Shown here: piece after piece, positions 1 through 9,591 of the stretch | Layout of the letters: each line of letters begins with the position of its first letter | Position numbering within the stretch: position 1 is the first letter of the stretch | NCBI GenBank assembly: GCA_035524675.1 | Contig: DATKOK010000090.1 | Location: 1 to 32,099, forward strand | Source of the DNA: FEN-987 sp035524675 | GTDB taxonomy: Archaea > Thermoproteota > Bathyarchaeia > 40CM-2-53-6 | Direction of reading: 5' to 3' | DNA: 32,099 nucleotides | Program-made: the position numbers and the translations under genes | Notes under the pieces: generated by a model | The model's database searches: none | Told to the model about the DNA's origin: nothing | Seen by the model: the letters and a program-made list of their open reading frames with translations, nothing else

Positions 1-1
1 G

Positions 2-2578
2 GCTTCAATCGGAGTTGTGACGCAGAGAGATGCCCTACTGTACATTGGTAACCGGTTGGCCCCTGGCCAGGTTGAAGATTACCGACTGAAAAAGGCAGAG
101 GCAGCGGTTGACAGGAACTTCCTTCCACACATTGGCCGAAATCCTGAGGACCGAAAGGAGAAGGCTGCAGAGTTAGCGGAAGTCGTCTGCAGGGTAATCG
201 AGCTCAAGCAAGGAATGCGAGAGCCGGATGACAAGGACCATTATGCCAACAAACGTCTGAAACTCGCCGGTTCTCTGCTTGCAGAACTCTTCCGAATTTC
301 CTTCCGGAACTTAGTTCGTGATTTGAAATATCAACTAGAGCGAATTACAATACGAAGACACGCCGAACTATCAATCGGCAACGCAATCCGCCCCGGTATA
401 ATTACCGAAAGAATTCAACATGCGATTGCAACAGGAAACTGGGTCAGAGGGCGGGTCGGAGTCACTCAACTACTTGACCGAACCAATTACTCGTCGACAC
501 TAAGCCATCTAAGACGCCTACAATCCCCTTTGAGTAGGAGCCAACCCAACCTCGAAGCGAGAGACCTTCACCCGACACATTGGGGAAGACTCTGCCCAAG
601 CGAGACACCCGAAGGCTCAAACTGCGGACTTGTGAAAAATCTGGCGCTTAGCGCGGTGATCTCGATCGGCGTAGACTCTAGAGACTTCGTTTCAAAGGTT
701 AGACGACTCGGCGCGGTTCCAGTGGAAGAAGCTGACGCAAAACTCCGAGAAGCAGGAGCAAAAGTCTTCGTTGACGGCTTGATCGCCGGATACGTTAGAG
801 ACGCCGAGAAGATGGCGCAGGAACTCATACGAATGAGACGGGCAGGCGAAATAAGCTCGGAAGTGAACGTTGCTTACTCACCTCCTCAAGTAGAACATGG
901 ACGCCCCGAACTCTACGTGAACTGCGATGCAGGCAGAGTCAGACGACCCCTCGTCATCGTAGACAACACCAAACCCAGACTAACTAGGGAGCACGTTGAA
1001 GGCGTACAGCGCGGCGAACTCCGATGGACGGACCTCGTAGATCGGGGCGTCATCGAATATTTGGACGCTGACGAGGAAGAGAACGCCCTGGTCGCAGATG
1101 CGCCCGGCAGAATAAGTGAGAGAACAACCCACCTCGAAATCGCTCCTTACACGATCCTGGGCATATGTGCCTCTCTGATTCCGTATCCCGAGCATAATCA
1201 GTCGCCTCGCAACGCGTACGAATCGGCGATGGCGAAGCAAGCCTTGGGCATCTTTTCAGTCAACTACGGATATCGAGTTGACTCTCGCGGCCACATTCTG
1301 CATTACCCACAAGTACCGGTGATTAAGACAAAACCAATGGAAGTGATCAAGTACGAGAGCAGACCTGCCGGTCAGAATTGCGTAGTCGCTCTACTCTGCT
1401 ACCAAGGCTACAACATGGAAGACGCTATCATCATCAACAGGTCATCAGTCGACAGAGGGCTGTTCCGCTCATCATTCTACAGAGTCTACGAAGGAGAGTG
1501 CAGGCAATACCTCGGCGGTTTACGAGATAAATTCGAGGTCCCTGAAGCTGGAATTCGAGGCTACAGAGGGGACAGGTACTACCGTCTGCTCGAAGAAGAT
1601 GGCGTAATCGCCGTTGAGTCGGAGGTTACAGGAAACACCGTACTGATAGGCAGGACAAGCCCGCCAAGGTTTCTTGAAGAATATAGAGAATTCGAGGTCA
1701 AGGGACCCACAAAACGAGACTCCTCGGTAGGCATGCGTCCGTCAGAGGAGGGGATCGTAGACTCCGTCTTCCTCAGCGAATCAATCGAAGGCAATCGACT
1801 AGTCAAAGTCCGCGTACGTGACACGCGCATTCCAGAACTAGGAGACAAGTTCGCATCAAGGCATGGTCAGAAGGGAGTGATTGGGACCCTAATCCCACAC
1901 GAAAATATGCCCTTCACCGAGCAGGGAATTGTACCGGACGTAATCATCAACCCCCACGCTATTCCATCACGCATGACAATAGGACAATTCGTCGAAGCCA
2001 TCGCGGGAAAAGTAGCCAGCCTACGCGGCGAACCTGTCGACGGCACCGCCTTCAGCAACGAAGGCCCAGAAGCCCTACGAAACGCTCTACTCGAGTTAGG
2101 ATTCGAACACGGTGGACGAGAAGTCCTCTACAATGGTGTCGACGGAAGAAAACTCGTTGCAGACGTTTTCGTCGGCGTAGTGTACTATCAGAAACTTCAC
2201 CACATGGTCGCAGACAAAATGCACGCACGCGCCCGTGGCCAAGTACAAATGCTCACAAGACAACCGACGGAAGGCAGAGCTAGAGGCGGAGGCCTAAGGT
2301 TCGGCGAGATGGAACGTGACTGCTTAATCGGACATGGTGCTTCAGCATTATTGAGAGATAGACTGCTCGAAGAATCAGACAAGTACACTGTAATGATTTG
2401 CGAAACATGCGGATTGCTCGCATATCATGATGTTAAGCAAAACAAGTACATCTGCCGCATAGACGGAGACAAAGCCGTAATCTCCCCGGTACAGCTGTCG
2501 TATGCCTTCAAGCTTCTGCTGCAAGAATTGATGGCGCTTGGCATAGCGCCCCGCCTGGAAGTTTCGGAGCGTGCATGA
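2..2578 (+). CDS. rpoB: DNA-directed RNA polymerase subunit B (RpoB), 5'-truncated by window edge
   Basis: This is the catalytic second-largest subunit of archaeal RNA polymerase. The reading frame is open from base 2 and homology continues upstream of the first GTG at 17 (residues ASIGVVTQRDALLYIGNRL), so the true start lies outside the window. About 858 residues are visible, against about 1,100-1,200 for a full subunit. Landmarks include the lobe/fork region with LCPSETPEGSNCGL, the Mg/NTP-site region with GDKFASRHGQKGVIG, and the C-terminal RGGGLRFGEMERDCLIGHG. The chain runs across the point where some euryarchaea split B into B'' and B', so it is a single-chain RpoB. The C-terminal zinc clasp has CETC and then CRID, so the expected fourth ligand is Asp. 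The stop is one base before the rpoA ATG, so the two genes are almost certainly cotranscribed. Confidence 0.97.
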   Translation, partial: ASIGVVTQRDALLYIGNRLAPGQVEDYRLKKAEAAVDRNFLPHIGRNPEDRKEKAAELAEVVCRVIELKQGMREPDDKDHYANKRLKLAGSLLAELFRISFRNLVRDLKYQLERITIRRHAELSIGNAIRPGIITERIQHAIATGNWVRGRVGVTQLLDRTNYSSTLSHLRRLQSPLSRSQPNLEARDLHPTHWGRLCPSETPEGSNCGLVKNLALSAVISIGVDSRDFVSKVRRLGAVPVEEADAKLREAGAKVFVDGLIAGYVRDAEKMAQELIRMRRAGEISSEVNVAYSPPQVEHGRPELYVNCDAGRVRRPLVIVDNTKPRLTREHVEGVQRGELRWTDLVDRGVIEYLDADEEENALVADAPGRISERTTHLEIAPYTILGICASLIPYPEHNQSPRNAYESAMAKQALGIFSVNYGYRVDSRGHILHYPQVPVIKTKPMEVIKYESRPAGQNCVVALLCYQGYNMEDAIIINRSSVDRGLFRSSFYRVYEGECRQYLGGLRDKFEVPEAGIRGYRGDRYYRLLEEDGVIAVESEVTGNTVLIGRTSPPRFLEEYREFEVKGPTKRDSSVGMRPSEEGIVDSVFLSESIEGNRLVKVRVRDTRIPELGDKFASRHGQKGVIGTLIPHENMPFTEQGIVPDVIINPHAIPSRMTIGQFVEAIAGKVASLRGEPVDGTAFSNEGPEALRNALLELGFEHGGREVLYNGVDGRKLVADVFVGVVYYQKLHHMVADKMHARARGQVQMLTRQPTEGRARGGGLRFGEMERDCLIGHGASALLRDRLLEESDKYTVMICETCGLLAYHDVKQNKYICRIDGDKAVISPVQLSYAFKLLLQELMALGIAPRLEVSERA

Positions 2579-2579
2579 A

Positions 2580-5500
2580 ATGTCAGTAGCCAATGAAGTA
2601 ACAAAGGTAATCGGCAGTATCCACTTCACGCTCATAGCGCCAAGCGATATTCGAAGACTCTCAGCCGTGGAAATCCAAACCGCCGATACGTACGATGAGG
2701 ACGGAGTTCCCATCGTATCAGGGCTGATGGACGGGCGTCTCGGAACCCTGGAACCTAGGCAGAAATGTAAGACGTGCGGAAACACCGCCTCAGCCTGCCC
2801 AGGACACTTCGGCCACATCGAACTCGCGGAACCAGTTGTACATGTCGCCTTCGCGAAACTTCTCCACAAACTACTTCAAGTAACATGTCGGAACTGCGGT
2901 CGCATATTGCTCTCCGCTGACAAGATCAAATCATATACCGAGCTAATGCAGAAGGAACAGAAGCAACTCAACGAGATACCCTCCACCTTCTATGAAGCCG
3001 TAATGAAGGATGCAAAGAAGAGTCAAGAATGTCCACATTGCGGCGCTCGACAGTACCAAATCGAACACGGCAAACCCACGACGTTTCACGAGATGATAGA
3101 AGGCGGAGCCTCCCGGCTTAACCCAAGTCAGATTCGGGAAAGACTCGAACGGATTACGGACGACGACCTTCGAATGTTAGGAATGGAACCAACCGCCGCG
3201 CGTCCAGAATGGATGATCCTACAAGTACTTCCGGTCCCAGCTGTCACCGTGAGACCATCAATCACATTGGAATCCGGCATCCGTTCCGAAGACGACCTGA
3301 CCCACAAGTTAGTCGACATAATACGAATCAACCAGAAACTGCGAGAGGCACTTGAATCCGGCGTTCCAGTAAACATCATTCAAGAATTACACGAACTGCT
3401 CCAATACCACGTTACTACATACTTCGACAATGAAGTGTCTGGCCTACCACCAGCCCGCCACCGATCTGGAAGAGCTCTAAAAACCCTAACCCAACGACTG
3501 AAAGGAAAGGAGGGCCGATTCAGAGGAAACCTCTCAGGAAAACGTGTGGACTTCTCTGCCAGAACAGTAATCTCCCCAGACCCCAACATCGACATAAACG
3601 AAGTGGGTGTCCCAATTGACGTGGCCCAAAGACTCACCATCCCCGAACGCGTAACACCTTGGAACATTGACGAGCTCAAGAACCTTATCAGAAACGGACC
3701 CGACCAGTATCCAGGCGCACTTTACATCGTTCGACCAGATGGACGGCGTGTTCGACTTGAATTCGTAACTGAACGAGAGAGTTTAGCTGAAGCGATTCAG
3801 CCCGGCTTCATAGTAGAACGACACATCAGAGATAACGACATCGTACTATTCAACAGGCAACCATCACTCCACCGAATGTCCATCATGGCTCACAGAGTCA
3901 AAGTCCTGCCTTACAAGACATTCCGCCTCAACCCTTGCGTATGCCCACCCTACAACGCGGACTTCGACGGAGACGAAATGAACCTTCACGTACCCCAAGG
4001 AGAAGAAGCAAGGACCGAAGCGAAACTGCTAATGCAAGTACAAGACCAGATTCTATCCCCTCGGTACGGTGGTCCAATAATCGGCGCAAAGACCGACCTC
4101 CTCAGCGCCGCATACCTCCTAACAAGAAAATCCACCTACCTAACCAAAGAGGAAGTAGGGAAGATCCTGACCGCCGCACGATATTCCGGAGAACTACCCA
4201 CACCCGAAATCAAGCGACCCGTAGAATTATGGAGTGGAAAACAAATCTTCAGCCTCTTCCTGCCTAGCGGATTCAGTTTTGTCGCCAGGTCAAGCATGGT
4301 AACCAAGGAAGACGGTGAGACGGTAATCGTCAAAGACGGTTCCCTGATCGAAGGAGTAATCGATAAGAATACCATCGGTGCCGAACGATCCGAGACCCTA
4401 TTTCATAGAATCGTCAAGGACAACGGCTCCGAGAGAGGCCGAGACTTTCTCAACAGTCTCATGAAGATGCTTGACAGATTCATCACCCTTCGCGGCTTCT
4501 CCTACGGAATCAACGAGCTTGACCTTTCAGAAGCAGTGAAAAGTAAGATAACAAAATCCATTAAGAAAGCTGAAGAGCGCGTCGACGAATTAATCGAACA
4601 ATACAATAGAGGAACACTCGAACGATTGCCTGGCAGATCCGTAGAAGAATCGTTAGAACTGCGAATAATGGATGAGCTCTCTAAAGCTCGTGACCAGGCT
4701 GGCGAGTTAGCTGAACAGTACTTGATGACCGAAACCGACAACTCCGGAGTTATCATGACTAAGACGGGGGCGCGAGGCTCCATGCTCAACATAGCGCAAA
4801 TGGTCGCCAGCGTCGGCCAACAATCAATCCGCGGACAGAGAATTACAAGAGGCTACAGAGATCGAGCTCTCTCTTTCTTTGAGAGAGGGGATAGACGCGC
4901 CGAGGCTCGCGGCTTCGTGTACGCCTCATACCAAGATGGGCTCTCACCGATAGAATTCTTCTTCCACTCAATGGGAGGCAGAGAAGGATTAGTTGACACT
5001 GCTGTCAGGACACAGCAAAGCGGGTACATGCAAAGGCGTCTGATAAATGCCCTCGAACACATCAGAGTCGAGTATGACCAGACAGTCCGAGATTCGCGAG
5101 GAGACATTATTCAATTCAGGTACGGAGAAGACGGAGTTGATACCGCAAAAAGCGATCATGGCAAGGCGGTAAACACAGAACGCTTAGTTGAACGCGTCGA
5201 GCTGACCATGGAGAAAGGCGAGAAAGCGAGCAAACCGTACACAGAGAAGAAGATTGACAGCATCCGAGCCGACTTGACCCCCAGCTTAGCGGACCAATTG
5301 CAAGACAGTTTACTCAAAAAGAAGCTGACTCGAAAAGGAGTGGATCAAGCCATCAAGGAAGCCGTCAAGAATTACCGCAGAGCAATGATCGAACCAGGCG
5401 AAGCTGCTGGCATTGTCTCTGCTCAATCCATCGGTGAACCAGGAACCCAAATGACCCTCAGAACATTCCACTTCGCAGGAGTTCGAGAACAGAACGTTAC

Positions 5501-6395
5501 GTTAGGTCTACCTCGACTTATCGAGATTGTGGATGCGAGAAAGATCCCATCAACTCCGATGATGGTCGTGTATCTGAATAAGAAATACAAAACAAGCCGC
5601 GAAAGGGCTCAGGAAGTTGCAACGAGAATCACCCATACCACGCTTGGAGATATTGCGTCTAGCATTGAATCTGATATCACAAAGATGCGCATCGTTGTTA
5701 CGCTAAACAACGAGGGCATGAAGGAGAGGGACGTGACTCTGAAGGATATCAAAGAAGCTGTAACGCCGGGTGGTTGCGAAGTTGAAGTGGAAAAGAACAC
5801 TGTGCACATAATGCCAAAAGAGATGGACATCGCACAATTCAACAGGCTAGTTTTGCGACTGCCGCTAATGCACGTAAAAGGCATCCCTCAAGTCAAACGC
5901 GCGCTCGTCATGGAGGAAAAAACAGGCGATAAAGGTGAATGGGTGATCAGGACTGAAGGTTCAAACCTTGAACTGACCCTCGAGACCGAAGGGGTAGATG
6001 CAGCACGAACAACATCAAACAACATGCACGAAGTGGCTGAAGTGTTAGGAATCGAAGCCGCTCGAAACGTGATCATTAAAGAAGCTTCAGCCGTGCTCGA
6101 GGAACAGGGCTTAGACGTTGACGTGCGTCACGTAATGCTCGTCGCAGACGCCATGACTGCCTCAGGCGAAGTATTGCAAGTCGGACGACACGGCGTAAGC
6201 GGCGAAAAAGCAAGCACCCTAGCGAAAGCCGCCTTCGAAATCACCATCCCAACGATCGTCGATGCTGCAATTAAGGGCACAAGGGATATGCTGCGTGGAG
6301 TCGCTGAAAACGTCATAGTTGGACAGCAGGTACCCATGGGTACAGGTCTTATAGAAGTCTACATGTCGATGCCAGAGAGGACAGGGACGAAGTAG
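2580..6395 (+). CDS. rpoA: DNA-directed RNA polymerase subunit A, unsplit A'-A'' (RpoA)
   Basis: This is the largest RNA polymerase subunit, holding the active-site magnesium. The ATG at 2580 starts one base after the rpoB stop and gives 1,271 aa beginning MSVANEVTKVIGSIHFTL, which fits archaeal A' starts. A GTG at 2571 would overlap rpoB by 8 bases. N-terminal zinc sites are visible as CKTC...CPGHFGH and CRNC...CPHC. The catalytic NADFDGDEMNLHVP motif is near residue 459, and the bridge-helix region GARGSMLNIAQMVASVGQQS follows. The A''-type part begins near residue 935 with EPGEAAGIVSAQSIGEPGTQ. Most archaea encode A' and A'' as two genes. A single fused gene is known in Thaumarchaeota, Aigarchaeota and Korarchaeota, which is my main taxonomic clue. 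The rpl30e ATG follows the stop with no gap. Confidence 0.97.
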   Translation: MSVANEVTKVIGSIHFTLIAPSDIRRLSAVEIQTADTYDEDGVPIVSGLMDGRLGTLEPRQKCKTCGNTASACPGHFGHIELAEPVVHVAFAKLLHKLLQVTCRNCGRILLSADKIKSYTELMQKEQKQLNEIPSTFYEAVMKDAKKSQECPHCGARQYQIEHGKPTTFHEMIEGGASRLNPSQIRERLERITDDDLRMLGMEPTAARPEWMILQVLPVPAVTVRPSITLESGIRSEDDLTHKLVDIIRINQKLREALESGVPVNIIQELHELLQYHVTTYFDNEVSGLPPARHRSGRALKTLTQRLKGKEGRFRGNLSGKRVDFSARTVISPDPNIDINEVGVPIDVAQRLTIPERVTPWNIDELKNLIRNGPDQYPGALYIVRPDGRRVRLEFVTERESLAEAIQPGFIVERHIRDNDIVLFNRQPSLHRMSIMAHRVKVLPYKTFRLNPCVCPPYNADFDGDEMNLHVPQGEEARTEAKLLMQVQDQILSPRYGGPIIGAKTDLLSAAYLLTRKSTYLTKEEVGKILTAARYSGELPTPEIKRPVELWSGKQIFSLFLPSGFSFVARSSMVTKEDGETVIVKDGSLIEGVIDKNTIGAERSETLFHRIVKDNGSERGRDFLNSLMKMLDRFITLRGFSYGINELDLSEAVKSKITKSIKKAEERVDELIEQYNRGTLERLPGRSVEESLELRIMDELSKARDQAGELAEQYLMTETDNSGVIMTKTGARGSMLNIAQMVASVGQQSIRGQRITRGYRDRALSFFERGDRRAEARGFVYASYQDGLSPIEFFFHSMGGREGLVDTAVRTQQSGYMQRRLINALEHIRVEYDQTVRDSRGDIIQFRYGEDGVDTAKSDHGKAVNTERLVERVELTMEKGEKASKPYTEKKIDSIRADLTPSLADQLQDSLLKKKLTRKGVDQAIKEAVKNYRRAMIEPGEAAGIVSAQSIGEPGTQMTLRTFHFAGVREQNVTLGLPRLIEIVDARKIPSTPMMVVYLNKKYKTSRERAQEVATRITHTTLGDIASSIESDITKMRIVVTLNNEGMKERDVTLKDIKEAVTPGGCEVEVEKNTVHIMPKEMDIAQFNRLVLRLPLMHVKGIPQVKRALVMEEKTGDKGEWVIRTEGSNLELTLETEGVDAARTTSNNMHEVAEVLGIEAARNVIIKEASAVLEEQGLDVDVRHVMLVADAMTASGEVLQVGRHGVSGEKASTLAKAAFEITIPTIVDAAIKGTRDMLRGVAENVIVGQQVPMGTGLIEVYMSMPERTGTK

Positions 6396-6710
6396 ATGCA
6401 GTCCACAAAGATCGATGTGAACAAGCAAATTCAAATAGCATCCAGAACCGGCAAAATTGCGTTGGGAGCAAAGGAAGCGTTAGAATCAGCAAAACTTGCC
6501 AAGGCCAAACTGCTCATCCTAGCCTCCAATTGCCCCGAGAGCGATAGAACAAACATAATGCACTACGCTAAGCAATCAGCAATCCCAGTACACATCTACG
6601 CGGGGACGAGTATCGATCTGGGCTCTGCATGCGGCAAGAAATTTGTCGTATCCGCACTCACAATCAAGGAGCCTGGTGACTCGGAGATAATGAAGCTGGC
6701 TGTGAACTGA
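6396..6710 (+). CDS. rpl30e: Ribosomal protein L30e (eL30)
   Basis: A large-subunit ribosomal protein of the L7Ae/L30e RNA-binding family, 104 aa, the usual family length. Visible family features are TGKIALGAKEALESAK near the N terminus, the AKLLILASNCPES strand-turn, and the HIYAGTSIDLGSACGKKFVVSALTI stretch with the conserved LG.ACGK core. The ATG directly abuts the rpoA TAG, and nusA starts four bases after its stop. This is the standard archaeal rpoB-rpoA-rpl30e-nusA order, which supports both the call and cotranscription with the polymerase genes. No separate promoter is visible. Confidence 0.94.
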   Translation: MQSTKIDVNKQIQIASRTGKIALGAKEALESAKLAKAKLLILASNCPESDRTNIMHYAKQSAIPVHIYAGTSIDLGSACGKKFVVSALTIKEPGDSEIMKLAVN

Positions 6711-6714
6711 TCTA

Positions 6715-7146
6715 ATGGCCGCTTCAAGAATCAAACTCAGCATGGAAGAGATGCGGCTCATAGCCCTATTCGAGAATATTACGGGCGCAACAGCCAATGA
6801 CTGCGTAATCGACAGCGATCGAATTATCTTCATTGCGAAAGCAGGCGAAATGGGCCTGGCGATTGGCAAGGGTGGAAAGAATATCAACGCGCTTCGGAAG
6901 ATGACTGGGAAACCAATCGAAGTTGTAGAGTTCGCAGATACTGTTGAGGGCCTCGTGAGAAGCTGCCTAGCGCCGGCGAAGGTTAAGGAAATCCGAATCA
7001 CTGAACGGCCGGATCGAAAGATAGTGGTTGTTGAGGTAGAACCAAAGGATAAAGCGTTAGCAATCGGGAAGAACGGCAGAACGATCGACAAGACGCGAAT
7101 GCTCGCTAAGCGATATTACCAGATTGATCACGTCCAGATCGCCTGA
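6715..7146 (+). CDS. nusA: NusA-family KH-domain transcription factor
   Basis: The short archaeal NusA, 143 aa, consists of two KH domains and lacks the N-terminal polymerase-binding and S1 domains of bacterial NusA. The two GxxG nucleic-acid-binding loops are visible as IGKGGKN (about residues 55-61) and IGKNGRT (about 122-128). The ATG lies four bases after rpl30e. Archaeal NusA normally sits before rps12 in the same operon. Here the operon ends: the next gene is convergent and rps12 lies 14.4 kb away at 21588. Its role in archaea is inferred to be RNA binding linked to transcription or to ribosomal-operon expression. Confidence 0.93.
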   Translation: MAASRIKLSMEEMRLIALFENITGATANDCVIDSDRIIFIAKAGEMGLAIGKGGKNINALRKMTGKPIEVVEFADTVEGLVRSCLAPAKVKEIRITERPDRKIVVVEVEPKDKALAIGKNGRTIDKTRMLAKRYYQIDHVQIA

Positions 7147-7179
7147 TATTCGCATGCTGATTTGAACTGAAGCATTTGC

Positions 7180-8730
7180 TTAGTCGGTACCGAATTTTAT
7201 TCCTTGGGCGAGAGGGAGTTCGTTACTCCAGTTGATTGTTGTAGTCTGACGGCGCATGTATTGCTTCCATGCGTCTGAGCCGGATTCTCTGCCTCCGCCG
7301 GTCTCCTTCTCTCCTCCGAACGCTCCGCCGATCTCGGCTCCGGATGTCCCAATGTTTACATTAGCTATTCCGCAATCGCTTCCAGTTACGGACAGAAATC
7401 TTTCTGCATTCCTTATCGACTCGGTGAAGATTGCGGAGGATAATCCTTGGGGTACCTCATTGTGGCGTTCCATTGCTTCTTCCAGGTCCTTATAGGGCAT
7501 GACGTACAGTATCGGCGCAAAAGTTTCCTCGCAAACTAATTGCGTGTTTGTGGGCACGCGTACTATTGCTGGCGTAACGTAGAATCCGGGTTTCTCAATC
7601 CGCTTCCCACCAGTTATGATTCGTCCGCCTTGCTGTGATATGAGTTGCAAAGCTCTCATCATAGTCTCAAGCGCATCTTTGTCAACTAATGGACCCATTA
7701 AGGTCTCAGGATTAAGGGGGTCACCAATGCGCACTTGCTCGTAAGCCCTTGTGAGTTTCAAAGTTAGATCGTCAATAATGCTTTCGTGAACTATCAGCCG
7801 CCTTGTTGTTGTGCACCGTTGACCAGCCGTTCCGACGGCCCCGAAGACAATGGCTCGGACCGCGATGTCGAGATTTGCATCTTCCGCGACTATGATCGCG
7901 TTGTTTCCACCTAACTCTAGGATGCTTCGGGCCAGTCTCTTAGAAGTTGCTTCTGCAATTCTCTTGCCCATCTGGGTTGATCCTGTTGCTGAGATGAGAG
8001 TGATTCGCTTGTCGTTGATCAGTTTCTCCCCGACGACAGAGCCTTTTCCGACTATCATAGCGAATATTCCAGTCAATCCATGTTTCTCTAACACTCTATT
8101 CACTACGTGTTGTGCTGCGATCGCACAGAGAGGTGTTTTCGATGATGGCTTCCACAGCATCGTATCGCCGCACACAGCAGCTATCATCGAATTCCATGAC
8201 CAGACGGCAATGGGAAAGTTGAAGGCCGTAATTATTCCAATCACGCCCAATGGGTGCCAGTGTTCGTACATTCTGTGTGACGGTCGTTCGGATTGCATGG
8301 TTAATCCATAGAGTTGACGTGATAGGCCTACTGCGAAATCTGCAATGTCGATTGCTTCCTGAACTTCCCCCATTCCTTCTGCAAGGATTTTTCCCATTTC
8401 AAGTGTTACGAGTTTTCCGAGAGGTTCTTTTAGCCGTCGAAGCTCGTCCCCAATCTCTCTGACTATTTGTCCTCGATGTGGAGGGGGGATCAATCTCCAC
8501 TTTAGGAACCCCTCCTGAGTGACTTTCATGACGTGCTGGTAATCTTCTTCTGACGCTAATGCAACTCTTGCAATGGTAGATCCATCTATTGGTGTTATGA
8601 CATCAAGAACTTCGCGTCCTTCGCTCCCAGTCCAGTCGTTGGGTCCTCCACACGTACCGGAATTGAGTTCTTGAATTCCAAGTTCTTTGAGGAAGCTGTA
8701 ACGTTCATAGGTTGGGAGAAGTTGTGTCAT
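7180..8730 (-). CDS. Aldehyde dehydrogenase, antiquitin/ALDH7 family (aminoadipate-semialdehyde dehydrogenase-like)
   Basis: An NAD(P)-dependent aldehyde dehydrogenase of 516 aa. It contains the Asn-containing AFNFP motif, the general base Glu in LELGGNNAII (near residue 272) and the nucleophilic Cys in AGQRCTTTRR (near 306). The C terminus, with ETGGGRESGSDAWKQYMRR and then LPLAQGIKF, matches the ALDH7/antiquitin family closely from memory. That family includes alpha-aminoadipic semialdehyde dehydrogenase of lysine catabolism and betaine-type aldehyde oxidation. The substrate cannot be fixed from sequence. I chose the ATG at 8730 (MTQLLPTYERY); a GTG at 8745 is possible. It is convergent with nusA and lies downstream of the SOD gene behind a hairpin, so it probably has its own transcript. 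Confidence 0.9.
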   Translation of the reverse strand: MTQLLPTYERYSFLKELGIQELNSGTCGGPNDWTGSEGREVLDVITPIDGSTIARVALASEEDYQHVMKVTQEGFLKWRLIPPPHRGQIVREIGDELRRLKEPLGKLVTLEMGKILAEGMGEVQEAIDIADFAVGLSRQLYGLTMQSERPSHRMYEHWHPLGVIGIITAFNFPIAVWSWNSMIAAVCGDTMLWKPSSKTPLCAIAAQHVVNRVLEKHGLTGIFAMIVGKGSVVGEKLINDKRITLISATGSTQMGKRIAEATSKRLARSILELGGNNAIIVAEDANLDIAVRAIVFGAVGTAGQRCTTTRRLIVHESIIDDLTLKLTRAYEQVRIGDPLNPETLMGPLVDKDALETMMRALQLISQQGGRIITGGKRIEKPGFYVTPAIVRVPTNTQLVCEETFAPILYVMPYKDLEEAMERHNEVPQGLSSAIFTESIRNAERFLSVTGSDCGIANVNIGTSGAEIGGAFGGEKETGGGRESGSDAWKQYMRRQTTTINWSNELPLAQGIKFGTD

Positions 8731-8813
8731 TGCTGTTCTGCCCACACGGAGTCATTGCACTGGTCCTATTTCTGTCTACTCGACTGCGAATGGTTATGGA
8801 AGGAGTTGAGTAC

Positions 8814-8848
8814 AAAAAGTTGGGGAGGATCTGAATTGATTCAGATCC
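8814..8848 (-). terminator. Hairpin plus T-run after the SOD gene
   Basis: A perfect 10-bp inverted repeat, GGATCTGAAT / ATTCAGATCC with a 2-base centre, occupies 8827-8848. On the minus strand it is followed after a C-rich spacer by TTTTT (8814-8818). It begins 17 bases after the SOD stop codon. Position and shape fit a 3' end or terminator for the SOD transcript. Archaeal termination depends mainly on T-runs, so the hairpin may instead stabilise the 3' end. Confidence 0.5.
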
Positions 8849-8864
8849 ACGGTGAGTTTAGTGT

Positions 8865-9470
8865 CTAATGTTTGGCTTTCTCGAAGCGCTTCTCGACGTC
8901 GGACCAGTTGACGATGTCCCACCATTTGTCGACATAAGCGCCTCGGTCGTTCTTGTACTGTAGATAGTATGCATGTTCCCACACATCTAGCACAAGGAGC
9001 GGAACAGTACCTTGAGCGGTGAGATTCTGATGTTTCTCTGCTTGTAATGTCAAGAGTTGGTCTGAGAGAGGATCATAAGCCAGTATTCCCCAACCAGATC
9101 CTTCCACTGTCTTGGCTGCATTACTGAATTGTAGTTTGAAGGAGTCGAAACTTGCAAAGTCTTTGGTAAGTTGATCTGCAAGTTTTCCACCAGGCTTTCC
9201 GCCTCCTCCTTGCTTCATATTAGGCCAGAAAATAGTGTGCATAGCATGGCCAGAAGCGTTGAACGCAAGGTCGCGTAATGTTGCCTTCACGTCAACTCCT
9301 TGGAGTCCCGCGGCTCTACCTTTCTCGAGTCTCTCCAGGGCGGCGTTGGCACCGTTTACGTATGCAGCATGGTGCTTGTCGTGATGTAGTCTCATTATCT
9401 CCTCAGAGATCACAGGTTCTAGGGCATTGTACTTGTACGGTAATTCCGTAAGTACGTACTTGTTTGACAT
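8865..9470 (-). CDS. sod: Superoxide dismutase (Fe/Mn)
   Basis: It converts superoxide to hydrogen peroxide and oxygen in the cytoplasm. From the ATG at 9470 it is 201 aa, the usual length. The metal ligands of the Fe/Mn SOD family are visible: His29 in LHHDKHH, His78 in GHAMHTIFW, and Asp162 and His166 in DVWEHAYYLQY. An upstream ATG at 9491 would add seven residues. It is less likely, because the TATA-like box at 9498-9507 predicts transcription starting near 9477, just before the ATG at 9470. The metal cannot be told from sequence with confidence. It sits downstream of the suf operon and upstream of ALDH7, in a region rich in redox genes. Confidence 0.95.
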   Translation of the reverse strand: MSNKYVLTELPYKYNALEPVISEEIMRLHHDKHHAAYVNGANAALERLEKGRAAGLQGVDVKATLRDLAFNASGHAMHTIFWPNMKQGGGGKPGGKLADQLTKDFASFDSFKLQFSNAAKTVEGSGWGILAYDPLSDQLLTLQAEKHQNLTAQGTVPLLVLDVWEHAYYLQYKNDRGAYVDKWWDIVNWSDVEKRFEKAKH

Positions 9471-9497
9471 AAGTTGGCAAACTCGCGGCATGTAACA

Positions 9498-9507
9498 TAA
9501 ACATTTA
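9498..9507 (-). promoter_or_regulatory. TATA-like box for SOD
   Basis: The minus strand reads TAAATGTTTA here, centred about 33 bases before the ATG at 9470. This spacing predicts an almost leaderless transcript and favours the shorter start. Confidence 0.45.
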
Positions 9508-9591
9508 CTCTATGTAGTCAAGATGTCCGGACTCTCAGAAATTCTCGACGATCTCACGATACAACGATCTTGAATTCGTCTGCTAGCCAGT

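Noticed and set aside
3935..4267. 110-aa plus-strand frame inside rpoA
   Set aside because: It is an out-of-frame, Arg/Pro-rich shadow of the strongly conserved RpoA catalytic region.
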